Assembly (NCBI GenBank): GCA_021159235.1
Contig: JAGGSF010000120.1
Location: 1 to 13,439, forward strand
Length of the DNA: 13,439 bases
Direction of reading: 5' to 3'
DNA from: Deltaproteobacteria bacterium
GTDB lineage: Bacteria; Campylobacterota_A; Desulfurellia; JAGGSF01
Part shown: positions 1 to 6,296 of the stretch, piece by piece
Numbering within the stretch: position 1 is the first letter of the stretch
Layout of the letters: every line of letters begins with the position of its first letter
Notes under the pieces: generated by a model
Databases searched by the model: none
What the model was told of the DNA's origin: nothing
What the model saw: the letters and a program-made list of their open reading frames with translations, nothing else
Translations under genes and position numbers: made by a program

Positions 1-5
1 ATTCG

Positions 6-11
6 TATAAT
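6..11 (+). promoter_or_regulatory. Candidate -10 element of the dtxR-like gene
   Basis: A perfect TATAAT lies 19 bases before the ATG at 31. The -35 region would fall outside the window, so the promoter cannot be confirmed. The predicted start of transcription is near 18, giving a very short leader. The sequence just after the box, GTTAGGA at 12-18, also occurs at 1085-1091 inside the dyad next to the DUF2325 promoter, which hints at autoregulation but is short enough to be chance. Confidence 0.4.
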
Positions 12-30
12 GTTAGGAAAAGGGAACAAC

Positions 31-717
31 ATGGATAAATTAACAAAAAATGTTGAAGATTATCTGGAAGCAATTTTGCTTATAAGCAAGGAAAAGAAGG
101 CGGTCAGGATAAAGGATATATCGCATCGCCTGCAGGTGAAAATGCCTTCTGCTGTGGCTATGATGAAGTCCTTAAGTGAAAGAGATCTTGTTAAACATGA
201 ACATTACGGGTATATAGAACTTACCCCCAAAGGATTGCGTAAAGCTGAGGATGTTTATAAAAGACATAGAGCATTGTTTAAGTTTCTTCACGATTTTTTA
301 GGTGTAGAAGAGAAAAAAGCCGCAGAAGATGCATGTGGTATGGAACACTATATTTCCAAGGAGAGTTTAAATCGTCTGTTGAAATTTATAGAATTTGTAG
401 AAACCTGTCCTTCCGGTGAACCTTTATGGTTTTCCTCCTTTCATTATTTTATGGAAAAGGGAGTGCGTCCTGAAAGGTGTATAAAAGAAGAAGAAGATAT
501 TGCCCTAAGTGAATTAAAAGTGGGCCAGAAGGCTGAAATTACAAGGATGATAGGAGATTCAAACTTAAAACGAAAAATGTTGGAGATGGACGTTGTGCCG
601 GGTACAACAGTGGAACTGGAAGGAATTACACCCGAGTCTGTTGATATTGTAGCTGGCAACCGGCATCTTGTCCTGAGCAGTAATGAAGCAAAATCCATCT
701 TTGTGAAAATAATATAA
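31..717 (+). CDS. DtxR/MntR-family metal-dependent transcriptional repressor with C-terminal FeoA-like domain
   Basis: Predicted cytoplasmic repressor that binds DNA when loaded with a divalent metal (Fe2+ or Mn2+). The 228 residues fit the family's three-domain form: a winged helix (about 1-70, with the wing ending in YIELTPKG at 61-68), a metal-binding dimerisation domain (about 70-150), and a FeoA/SH3-like domain (about 160-228, with KMLEMDVVPGTTVEL). Likely ligands are H79, C102, E105 and H106, the same numbering as in DtxR. D10 and E13 instead match the MntR ligands D8 and E11, so metal preference is ambiguous. An ATG at position 10 is also in frame, but I chose ATG at 31 because it has AAAGGG six bases upstream and because the earlier ATG overlaps a TATAAT box at 6-11. 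The gene converges on a DUF2325 gene whose promoter carries a DtxR-box-like dyad. Family assignment is firm; the metal is not known. Confidence 0.93.
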   Translation: MDKLTKNVEDYLEAILLISKEKKAVRIKDISHRLQVKMPSAVAMMKSLSERDLVKHEHYGYIELTPKGLRKAEDVYKRHRALFKFLHDFLGVEEKKAAEDACGMEHYISKESLNRLLKFIEFVETCPSGEPLWFSSFHYFMEKGVRPERCIKEEEDIALSELKVGQKAEITRMIGDSNLKRKMLEMDVVPGTTVELEGITPESVDIVAGNRHLVLSSNEAKSIFVKII

Positions 718-718
718 T

Positions 719-1051
719 CTACGCACTCTGCAGGCTTCTACCCCACTTAACAAGTGCATTACGAAAGGCACTTATACTGGATGTGCGTAAAAAATAAACA
801 GGCTTACCAGATCTCTTACATGCATTTTTGACCATACTACATGCATAGTGACTGTTTATGTTTAAAGGGCAGAATATTGCATCCGCTGTATTTATCACTC
901 TTTCCACAGCCTCTTTACCCTGCGCACTTTTTCCACGATGATGATGAAATACACCGCCCCAATTTTCCACACATCTCCTGTAGTATCGCACCATTGAATC
1001 TACACCACCAATGTAAGCTATCCTTTTACCTTTTAAAAATTCCTTTCCCAT
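719..1051 (-). CDS. DUF2325 domain protein, function unknown
   Basis: A 110-residue protein matching the DUF2325 pattern as I know it: an N-terminal beta strand and glycine turn (IAYIGGVDSM, 11-20), a histidine cluster (HHH at 36-38), an acidic strand before a Cys (TADAIFC, 55-61), an S-H pair (67-68), and a closing NACKRSGKPVYFLRTSS block (76-92). C61, H68, C71 and C78 together with the His cluster could bind metal or sense redox state, which is inference. The start is ATG at 1051, with a perfect AGGAGG five bases upstream (1057-1062). The gene has its own promoter (1099-1127) and ends one base from the stop of the convergent dtxR-like gene. Placement beside a metal regulator, and a DtxR-box-like operator, point to a role in iron or metal response. 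No biochemical function is established to my knowledge. Confidence 0.85.
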   Translation of the reverse strand: MGKEFLKGKRIAYIGGVDSMVRYYRRCVENWGGVFHHHRGKSAQGKEAVERVINTADAIFCPLNINSHYACSMVKNACKRSGKPVYFLRTSSISAFRNALVKWGRSLQSA

Positions 1052-1056
1052 TGCCG

Positions 1057-1062
1057 CCTCCT
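1057..1062 (-). promoter_or_regulatory. Strong ribosome binding site of the DUF2325 gene
   Basis: On the minus strand this reads AGGAGG with five bases before the ATG at 1051. It fixes the start codon and predicts efficient translation once the gene is transcribed. Confidence 0.8.
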
Positions 1063-1085
1063 GTAGTTTTATTACCCTAAAAAAG

Positions 1086-1099
1086 TTAGGACAAACTAA
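1086..1099 (-). promoter_or_regulatory. DtxR-box-like operator over the start of DUF2325 transcription
   Basis: The plus strand reads TTAGGACAAACTAA, a dyad TTAG-N6-CTAA running from the edge of the -10 box past the predicted +1. The 10-base offset between TTAG and CTAA equals that between the first and third blocks of the DtxR/IdeR consensus TWAGGTWAGSCTWACCTWA. Extended to 19 bases (1086-1104), I count 12 matches. A repressor bound here would block polymerase, and the dtxR-like gene next door is the obvious candidate. The match is partial, so direct binding is a hypothesis. Confidence 0.45.
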
Positions 1100-1127
1100 T
1101 ACTATAATATTATTTCTGCTCTGTCAA
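1099..1127 (-). promoter_or_regulatory. Sigma-70-type promoter of the DUF2325 gene
   Basis: Reading the minus strand, TTGACA (1122-1127, perfect -35) is followed after exactly 17 bases by TAGTAT (1099-1104, a 4/6 match to -10). Transcription should begin near 1092, giving a leader of about 40 bases before the ATG at 1051. It is the only good promoter in the 171-base gap between the long central operon and the DUF2325 gene. Confidence 0.7.
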
Positions 1128-1143
1128 GTAAGTTTTGTAAGAT

Positions 1144-1163
1144 AAAAATAGGGATTACCTATT
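1144..1163 (-). terminator. Weak intrinsic terminator candidate of the long central operon
   Basis: On the minus strand AATAGG (1158-1163), a five-base loop and CCTATT (1147-1152) form a perfect 6-bp stem running into five consecutive T. The stem is short and AT-rich, so it would be weak. Its place, 60 bases after the last gene of the operon (stop at 1223) and before the DUF2325 promoter, is right for a terminator. The rest of the gap 1164-1222 shows nothing else. Confidence 0.35.
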
Positions 1164-1222
1164 AAACAAAGTAAAAAATAGAATTAAAGATTGAGAATTA
1201 TAGCCTATCTTCTATTGCGGTG

Positions 1223-1471
1223 TTACCACTTCCAGCCTTTGTCAAGCAGTTCCTTTAAAATAGGAAACATCTTCCAGTAGTGAGCCCTGAATTCTCCTGC
1301 CACTTCTCCCTTCTTTACTGGGATAGGCTCAAAGCAATCATAACTTGTCAGCTCACTTCTTACATTTGCTTCTTCACTTTCCGGGACAGCGTAGGCATGG
1401 ACTTCCAATATACACTCACCTTCCATAGCTGTAGCAGCCGCATTGTAAAAGTCCACCAGCTTTTTAACCAT
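1223..1471 (-). CDS. Small conserved-looking protein of unknown function
   Basis: I do not recognise this 82-residue product. It starts with a helical segment (VKKLVDFYNAAATAM), continues with a strand-like ILEVHAYAVP at 21-30, and ends in a Trp-rich tail (HYWKMF at 64-69, GWKW at 79-82). It has C20, C46, H25 and H64 and no signal peptide or membrane segment, so it should be cytosolic. The gene looks real: ATG at 1471 is preceded six bases upstream by GGAGG, and only one base separates it from the stop of the Mut7-C gene, so the two are very likely co-transcribed and translationally coupled. It is the last gene of the long minus-strand operon. No function is proposed. Confidence 0.7.
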   Translation of the reverse strand: MVKKLVDFYNAAATAMEGECILEVHAYAVPESEEANVRSELTSYDCFEPIPVKKGEVAGEFRAHYWKMFPILKELLDKGWKW

Positions 1472-1472
1472 C

Positions 1473-1937
1473 TTATACCTCCAATAAATATTTCAATCTG
1501 CTTATCATTCTTTCCTTATGTGTCGCTGGCCAGTATATTTTATCACAAAGTGGACAAATAGAAAAGGATGATACCGTCATATATACATAGGAAGGAACTC
1601 TATTTTTTACCTTCTCCTTGCAAACAGGTAAAAGTGGTGAGTTGCATATAAGGCAACGAGAGAAAAGATTTTCTCTTCTTATTTCCAGATGCAGTTTTTT
1701 TATCGCCTCTTTCAACTGTTCTTTAAGAAAAAAGCTGTTGATAAGTATTACTTTTCCTCTTAATACTTTCCTTACTGCCAGTCTTCTATCTGCAGTAAGC
1801 AATATTCTTCCTGTTTTTTCTACCTTTTCTATCAATTTTTTGTCCTCTACTTCTTTCTCATATAAGGTGTCAAATCCCAGTATTCGCAGCCATTTGGCCA
1901 ACTTTCCCAGCATGGCGTCACATATCAGGCGTTCCAT
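1473..1937 (-). CDS. Mut7-C (DUF82) RNase-like protein, PIN-type fold with zinc ribbon
   Basis: A 154-residue protein of the Mut7-C family, predicted to be a PIN-like RNase followed by a zinc ribbon. The N-terminal RLICDAMLGKLAKWLRILGF (3-22) is the family signature and includes the presumed metal-binding D7. The second acidic motif is LLTADRRL (46-53, D50). The ribbon is C95-x2-C98 and C128-x2-C131, followed by KIYWPATH as in relatives. The ATG at 1937 lies inside the end of aroQ, a 20-base overlap in another frame, with only a poor ribosome binding site; translational coupling to aroQ is likely. The signature begins right at this start, which supports it. Sharing an operon with rpsO and pnp suits an RNA-processing role, but no substrate can be inferred. 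Confidence 0.88.
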   Translation of the reverse strand: MERLICDAMLGKLAKWLRILGFDTLYEKEVEDKKLIEKVEKTGRILLTADRRLAVRKVLRGKVILINSFFLKEQLKEAIKKLHLEIRRENLFSRCLICNSPLLPVCKEKVKNRVPSYVYMTVSSFSICPLCDKIYWPATHKERMISRLKYLLEV

Positions 1938-2370
1938 TTTTCAGTTCAACTGCGGCATGAAGTGCCAATTTATAACCCAGTTTGCCCATTCCACAGATTA
2001 TTCCCTGAGCAATATCGGATAGAAATGAAACCTGTCTAAATGGCTCTCTTTTGAATACATTGGACATGTGCACCTCTATGACGGGTATTTGAACGGACAA
2101 AACAGCATCTCTTATAGCAATACTGGTATGGGTATAAGCGCCGGCATTTATGATAAGAAAATCTACATTCTCCTCCGGTGCCCTTTGTATGCGTTCTACA
2201 ATTTCTCCTTCATGGTTGGATTGGAAGAATAATACCTCTACATTCAATCTATGTGCTTCTTTACATAATTCTTCTTCTATTTCTTTCCAGGAAAAACTGC
2301 CATAGGTATCCCTTTCTCTTTTTCCCAGCATATTCAAATTGGGCCCGTTGATAAATAATACCTTCATCAT
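1918..2370 (-). CDS. aroQ: Type II 3-dehydroquinate dehydratase
   Basis: Third step of the shikimate pathway: dehydrates 3-dehydroquinate to 3-dehydroshikimate, cytosolic, normally a dodecamer. At 150 residues it has the usual type II length and all the family blocks: INGPNLNMLGKRE (7-19), the catalytic Tyr in DTYG (Y23), SNHEGEIVERI (51-61), INAGAYTHTS (74-83), the catalytic His in EVHMSN (H102 is approximate) and the REPFRQVSFLSDIAQG region. Translation starts at ATG 2368-2370, which overlaps the HIT stop codon as ATGA. A second ATG follows at once, so the start is uncertain by one codon. Its 3' end overlaps the Mut7-C gene by 20 bases. No other aromatic pathway gene is in the window. Confidence 0.96.
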   Translation of the reverse strand: MMKVLFINGPNLNMLGKRERDTYGSFSWKEIEEELCKEAHRLNVEVLFFQSNHEGEIVERIQRAPEENVDFLIINAGAYTHTSIAIRDAVLSVQIPVIEVHMSNVFKREPFRQVSFLSDIAQGIICGMGKLGYKLALHAAVELKNGTPDM

Positions 2371-2702
2371 GCAGCAAATATCATCCTCTTTCCTCCCATC
2401 AGATGGAGGTGAAGATGATAAACCTCCTGTCCAGCATCCGGTCCATTGTTTATGACCAATCTATAACCACTCTTATCTATATCCAGATCCTTGGCAATCC
2501 TGTTGGCAACAACTACCATATCACCAATAACATTTTTATTCTCACCATCTATATCAGCTACCTTTTCTATATGCTTCTTGGGAACAATGAGGATATGAAC
2601 AGGTGCTTTGGGTCTAATGTCCTTAAAAGCAAAATAGTTTTCATCTTCATATACCTTATCGCAGGGTAATTTTCCTTTGATAATATCACAAAATATACAC
2701 AT
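2367..2702 (-). CDS. HIT-family nucleotide phosphoramidase, HinT type
   Basis: A 111-residue histidine triad protein of the HinT/PKCI branch, which hydrolyses AMP linked to amines (AMP-lysine, acyl-adenylates) and is cytosolic. The active-site triad is HLHLHLM with H96, H98 and H100, preceded by the conserved INNGPDAGQEVYH block. Other family marks are the opening CIFCDIIKG (2-10) and APVHILIVPKKHI (33-45). The start, ATG at 2702, has a perfect AAGGAGG five bases upstream (2708-2714) overlapping the purA stop codon. This is the strongest internal ribosome binding site of the operon. The stop overlaps the aroQ start as ATGA. The physiological substrate is not known for most bacterial members. 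It belongs to a different subfamily from the HIT protein at 11624-12103. Confidence 0.95.
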   Translation of the reverse strand: MCIFCDIIKGKLPCDKVYEDENYFAFKDIRPKAPVHILIVPKKHIEKVADIDGENKNVIGDMVVVANRIAKDLDIDKSGYRLVINNGPDAGQEVYHLHLHLMGGKRMIFAA

Positions 2703-2712
2703 GATATCCTCC

Positions 2713-3978
2713 TTATCTAAATATGATCTCTTCCCGCTTTGGACCGGTAGAAATCATCGATATCCTTACACCGAGTCTTTCTTCTATCTCTTCAATGTAT
2801 CTTTTAGCAGCAGAGGGAAGATCTTCGTATTTTGTTATACCTCTTGTCTTATCCCAGCCAGGCAATGTTTTATATATCGGTTTGTATTCATCATACATCT
2901 CCGTATTTGCAGGAATTTCAGTGATAATTTCTCCCTTGTATTCGTACCCAATACACACCTTAAGCTGAGGTAAACCATCCAGAACATCCAACTTTGTTAA
3001 TGCAATTTCATCTACACCGTTTATCAGGCATGCATATTTTGCTATTACCAGATCCAGATTTCCGCAGCGGCGTGCCCTGCCTGTGGTGGAACCAAACTCC
3101 TTACCATTTTCCCTTAGAATATTTCCTTCTTCTCCCGCAAGTTCGGTGGGGAATGGACCATTCCCCACCCGGGTGGTATAGGCTTTCATAACTCCCACAA
3201 CCCTGTGTAGAGTCTTGTGTGGAAGACCGGAACCGATGAATGCTCCTCCCACTGTGGGGTGAGAAGAGGTAGTATAAGGATATGTGCCGAAATCTACATC
3301 CAGCATTGTCCCCTGCGCACCTTCAAATAAAATGTTCAACCCCTGTTGATAATAAAAGTTCATAAGATAAGTGGTATTATGAATATAGGGAGCTATTTTG
3401 AGTGCATAACTTCTATAGGAATCAAACATATCCTCAACATCTATAGGCGGCAATCCGTAGGTTTTGTAAATCCTGTTTACCCCCTTTACATTATCCTCTA
3501 TCTTTTCTCGCAGTCTATTTTCATCTTTAAAATAAGCAGCTCTTATTCCTATTCTTGCATATTTATCCACATAACAGGGACCAATACCTCTACCTGTTGT
3601 CCCTATTTTTCTATTTCCCAGAAGATTTTCCCTTCCTTTATCCATACTTTTATGATAGGGCATAACGATATGTGTCCTATCGCTGATAAAAAACCTTTTT
3701 TTAAACTCAATCCCCATTTCTCTTAGTGTATCCATCTCCTGCAGAAGAATTTCGGGATCAACAACCATCCCGTTTCCTATTATGCATATTTTATCCGGAT
3801 AGAGTATCCCTGAAGGTATGTGATGAAAGATAAATTTGCCCTTATCTGTTATTACGGTATGCCCGGCATTGGCTCCCCCTTGATATCTTATGATAATATC
3901 GAAGGATGGAGCAAGTGCATCAACTATCTTACCCTTCCCTTCATCGCCCCATTGCATTCCTATTATCAGTGTATTCAC
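2713..3978 (-). CDS. purA: Adenylosuccinate synthetase
   Basis: Joins IMP and aspartate using GTP to give adenylosuccinate, the first committed step to AMP; cytosolic homodimer. The 421 residues are full length. The P-loop-like GDEGKGK lies at 11-17 with catalytic D12, and GGANAGHT at 34-41 supplies H40. Further family blocks are TTGRGIGPCYVDK, LFEGAQGTMLDVD, TTGRARRCGNLDL, TKLDVLDGLP and the closing STGPKREEI. The start is a GTG at 3976-3978 with AGGTGG four bases upstream; it lies 38 bases inside the end of hisZ. Homologues begin just before the GxQWGDEGKGK motif, which supports this start. An upstream hisZ is a common arrangement. Confidence 0.97.
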   Translation of the reverse strand: MNTLIIGMQWGDEGKGKIVDALAPSFDIIIRYQGGANAGHTVITDKGKFIFHHIPSGILYPDKICIIGNGMVVDPEILLQEMDTLREMGIEFKKRFFISDRTHIVMPYHKSMDKGRENLLGNRKIGTTGRGIGPCYVDKYARIGIRAAYFKDENRLREKIEDNVKGVNRIYKTYGLPPIDVEDMFDSYRSYALKIAPYIHNTTYLMNFYYQQGLNILFEGAQGTMLDVDFGTYPYTTSSHPTVGGAFIGSGLPHKTLHRVVGVMKAYTTRVGNGPFPTELAGEEGNILRENGKEFGSTTGRARRCGNLDLVIAKYACLINGVDEIALTKLDVLDGLPQLKVCIGYEYKGEIITEIPANTEMYDEYKPIYKTLPGWDKTRGITKYEDLPSAAKRYIEEIEERLGVRISMISTGPKREEIIFR

Positions 3979-5167
3979 TCAACCACCTCTCAAAGCCTAT
4001 CTGAATGAAAGATCCTCTATTTATATCATATATTTCCATATCCCTTTCTACAATCAAACACCACCTGCATCCCATTTTTCTTGCATAAGCAAGAGAATCT
4101 GACACACTTTTCATCCCACTTATACATGGAATGCCTCTTTCCCGCAGCATCTCACAAATCCTTCTTCCCTGTTTTCTATCTCCTGCAACAAGCACTGTTT
4201 CTTTATCCATTTTGTGAACATTCAGCAGTTGAACCACTCTGTCCAAATTTAATGTAAATCCTGTAGCAGGAATATATTCCCCAAAAGACTCTGTTATTTT
4301 ACCATATCTCCCCCCGATACATAAAGGCTGTCCTGCATTTTTTGTATATACTTCAAAGGCAATTCCTCTATGATAGTTTGTATCTTCGCAATAGAGCAGG
4401 TCCAAAAATACATTCATAGAAGCATCCAATTGGGTAATATTCAGAAGTTCCACCAATCTATCTATCTCCCTTTTCAATTCCCCCTTTACATCTATCTCTT
4501 TGATCTGATCTTTTTCAGTTACAGAAGAAAGGATATCTATCAAATCTGCAGTTTCCATCTTATTCTCTTTCATCACAGATTTGGCTAAGGGCAAATTCTT
4601 CCTGGAAAAAGCAGAAATAAGCTTCCTCTTTAACTCTTCGTCTTCCGTTTCAATCAGTATGTTTACAATTTCTGTGTTCCCCAATCTCAAGACCGGATTG
4701 CTTATTCCTATCTTCTTAAATACCTTCGAAACAATCTCAATTATTTCCGCATCACCTTCCAACCCTTTTAACCCAAGGAGTTCTGCTCCCACCTGACGGA
4801 ATTCCCTCATCAACCCTGCCTGGGGAGGCATATCTCTATAAACATCCTCCGCATAGGAAAATCTTAAGGGTAACGCCTTTTCTCTCTTGTTCAGCACCAT
4901 CTGCAAGATCTGGAGTGAAACATCTGGTCTTAATACCAGCGTTTCTCCTGTATTTCTGTCTGTCAACTTAAACAGTATACCCTTGAACGGTTCAAACAAC
5001 TCACTTCTCATATTTGCTTCATACATAAAAACGGGTGTAGAAATCTCCTGGTACCCGTAAAGAGAAAGAAACTCTATCGTTTCCTGTTCTATTTTCCTGC
5101 TCACAGCAGGTAATGGAGGAAATAATTCCCTTACACCAGAGGGAATGCTATAAAAGGGATTATCCAT
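3941..5167 (-). CDS. hisZ: ATP phosphoribosyltransferase regulatory subunit HisZ
   Basis: A class II histidyl-tRNA synthetase paralogue that lacks synthetase function and pairs with the short form of HisG to make the active first enzyme of histidine synthesis. The 408 residues show the catalytic-like core: VLRPDVSLQIL at 78-88 where true HisRS has LRPEGT, a motif 2 region at about 103-132 (YAEDVYRDMPPQAGLMREFRQ), RGIAFEVYT and GGRYGKITESFG. A reduced C-terminal domain (from about 320) resembles the anticodon-binding fold. The ATG at 5167 overlaps the aminotransferase stop by eight bases; a GGAG lies farther upstream than ideal. hisG is not in the window. The hisZ-purA order supports the call. 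A divergent HisRS is the alternative, disfavoured by the altered LRPD and RGIAFE motifs. Confidence 0.88.
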   Translation of the reverse strand: MDNPFYSIPSGVRELFPPLPAVSRKIEQETIEFLSLYGYQEISTPVFMYEANMRSELFEPFKGILFKLTDRNTGETLVLRPDVSLQILQMVLNKREKALPLRFSYAEDVYRDMPPQAGLMREFRQVGAELLGLKGLEGDAEIIEIVSKVFKKIGISNPVLRLGNTEIVNILIETEDEELKRKLISAFSRKNLPLAKSVMKENKMETADLIDILSSVTEKDQIKEIDVKGELKREIDRLVELLNITQLDASMNVFLDLLYCEDTNYHRGIAFEVYTKNAGQPLCIGGRYGKITESFGEYIPATGFTLNLDRVVQLLNVHKMDKETVLVAGDRKQGRRICEMLRERGIPCISGMKSVSDSLAYARKMGCRWCLIVERDMEIYDINRGSFIQIGFERWLSEYTDNRNAMGR

Positions 5168-6296
5168 CGGAAAATATCTCCAGAAGCCTCTGTGTTCCCT
5201 GGCCCAAGGAAAAGTGATATCCCGATTTCTTCAGTGCTATCTCTAATGCACCAATAGCCATTATGATATCTGGTTTGTCTACATACCCCATATGACTGAT
5301 ACGAAATATCTTCCCCTTTAAATCGCCCTGACCGTTGGATATTTGAACTCCACACTCATCTTTCATTATTTTCACGATATTTGAGCTGTTAATGTTTTCA
5401 GGAGAGATGACGGCGGTTAGAGAATCGGCTGGCCTCTTAGACAACAGCTTTAAGCCCATTGCCTTTACAGACTCTCTTACGGCATGAGCTAAAAGACCAT
5501 GTCTTCTTATGGTATTCCTCAGTCCTTCTTCATACAGAATATATTCCAGTGACCTTTTCAAGCCCAGAAAGAGTGTTATAGCCGGTGTAAACAATGTATC
5601 CTTCTTGCTCAGTTCACCTTCGATATCAAAATAGTAATGTGGAAGTTTTGATCTTTTCATAAAATCTCTTGCCTTGTTGCTTACACTGATAAAAGAAAGC
5701 CCCGGGGGAAGCATGAGTGCCTTCTGTGAACCGGAGATAAGCACATCTATGCCCCATTCATCCGGTTTCACATCCATGACACCCACCGCTGTTATTCCAT
5801 CTACCACATATAGAATGTCTGAATAATCTTCCTTTAACATTATTCCTATTTCATCTACAGGATGGAAGGTGCCGGTAGATGTTTCTGAAGCCTGGATATA
5901 TACGCCTTTGATATTCTTTTCACTATCTATTATTCTTTTTATATCCTCTGGTCTTGCATAATCTCCATATTCTACCTTTAAGGGTATATTTTTTATTCCA
6001 AATGATTTAGCGATCTTACCCCACCTTTCACCAAACTTTCCTCCTTCCACGGTAACAATTTTATCCCCTGCACACATCGTATTGGAAATGGAGGCTTCCA
6101 TTGCCCCTGTGCCAGAAGAGGTAAATATTGCCACCTCGTTTTTCGTTTGAAAGTATTCTTTGAGCATTTTTCTGCAGGAATAGATTACATCTCTAAACTC
6201 ATCCGTTCTGTGATGAATCAGGCTCTGCATAGAGGTATTTACAAATGAAGGAATAGGGGTAGGTCCTGGTGTCATAATGTATCTCTTAATTACCAT
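5160..6296 (-). CDS. Class V PLP-dependent aminotransferase (alanine/serine-glyoxylate type)
   Basis: A 378-residue fold-type I PLP enzyme of the alanine-glyoxylate/serine-pyruvate aminotransferase group, cytosolic. The N-terminal MTPGPTPIP (8-16), SSGTGAMEAS (60-69), the cofactor aspartate in YVVDGITAVG (D166) and the Schiff-base lysine in ISGSQKALMLPPG (K192) are all present. KIFRISHMGYV near the C-terminus carries the substrate-carboxylate arginine. The ATG at 6296 has AAGGA seven bases upstream and overlaps the peptidase stop by seven bases; an internal Met8 is a less likely start. Members of this group transfer amino groups between alanine, serine or glyoxylate, and some work in serine synthesis beside serA. 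No serA is present here, so the substrate cannot be assigned. Confidence 0.9.
   Translation of the reverse strand: MVIKRYIMTPGPTPIPSFVNTSMQSLIHHRTDEFRDVIYSCRKMLKEYFQTKNEVAIFTSSGTGAMEASISNTMCAGDKIVTVEGGKFGERWGKIAKSFGIKNIPLKVEYGDYARPEDIKRIIDSEKNIKGVYIQASETSTGTFHPVDEIGIMLKEDYSDILYVVDGITAVGVMDVKPDEWGIDVLISGSQKALMLPPGLSFISVSNKARDFMKRSKLPHYYFDIEGELSKKDTLFTPAITLFLGLKRSLEYILYEEGLRNTIRRHGLLAHAVRESVKAMGLKLLSKRPADSLTAVISPENINSSNIVKIMKDECGVQISNGQGDLKGKIFRISHMGYVDKPDIIMAIGALEIALKKSGYHFSLGQGTQRLLEIFSDG

Noticed and set aside
1618-2022. Plus-strand open frame of 134 codons opposite the Mut7-C and aroQ genes
   Set aside because: Both minus-strand genes carry clear family motifs here, and the plus-strand product has no domain pattern.
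3346-3726. Plus-strand open frame of 126 codons inside purA
   Set aside because: It lies wholly opposite a well-conserved purA and its translation shows no recognisable pattern; it is a shadow frame.
3941-5167. Reading hisZ as a functional histidyl-tRNA synthetase
   Set aside because: The LRPEGT motif is replaced by LRPDVS, other HisRS signatures are altered, and the purA neighbour is typical of hisZ.
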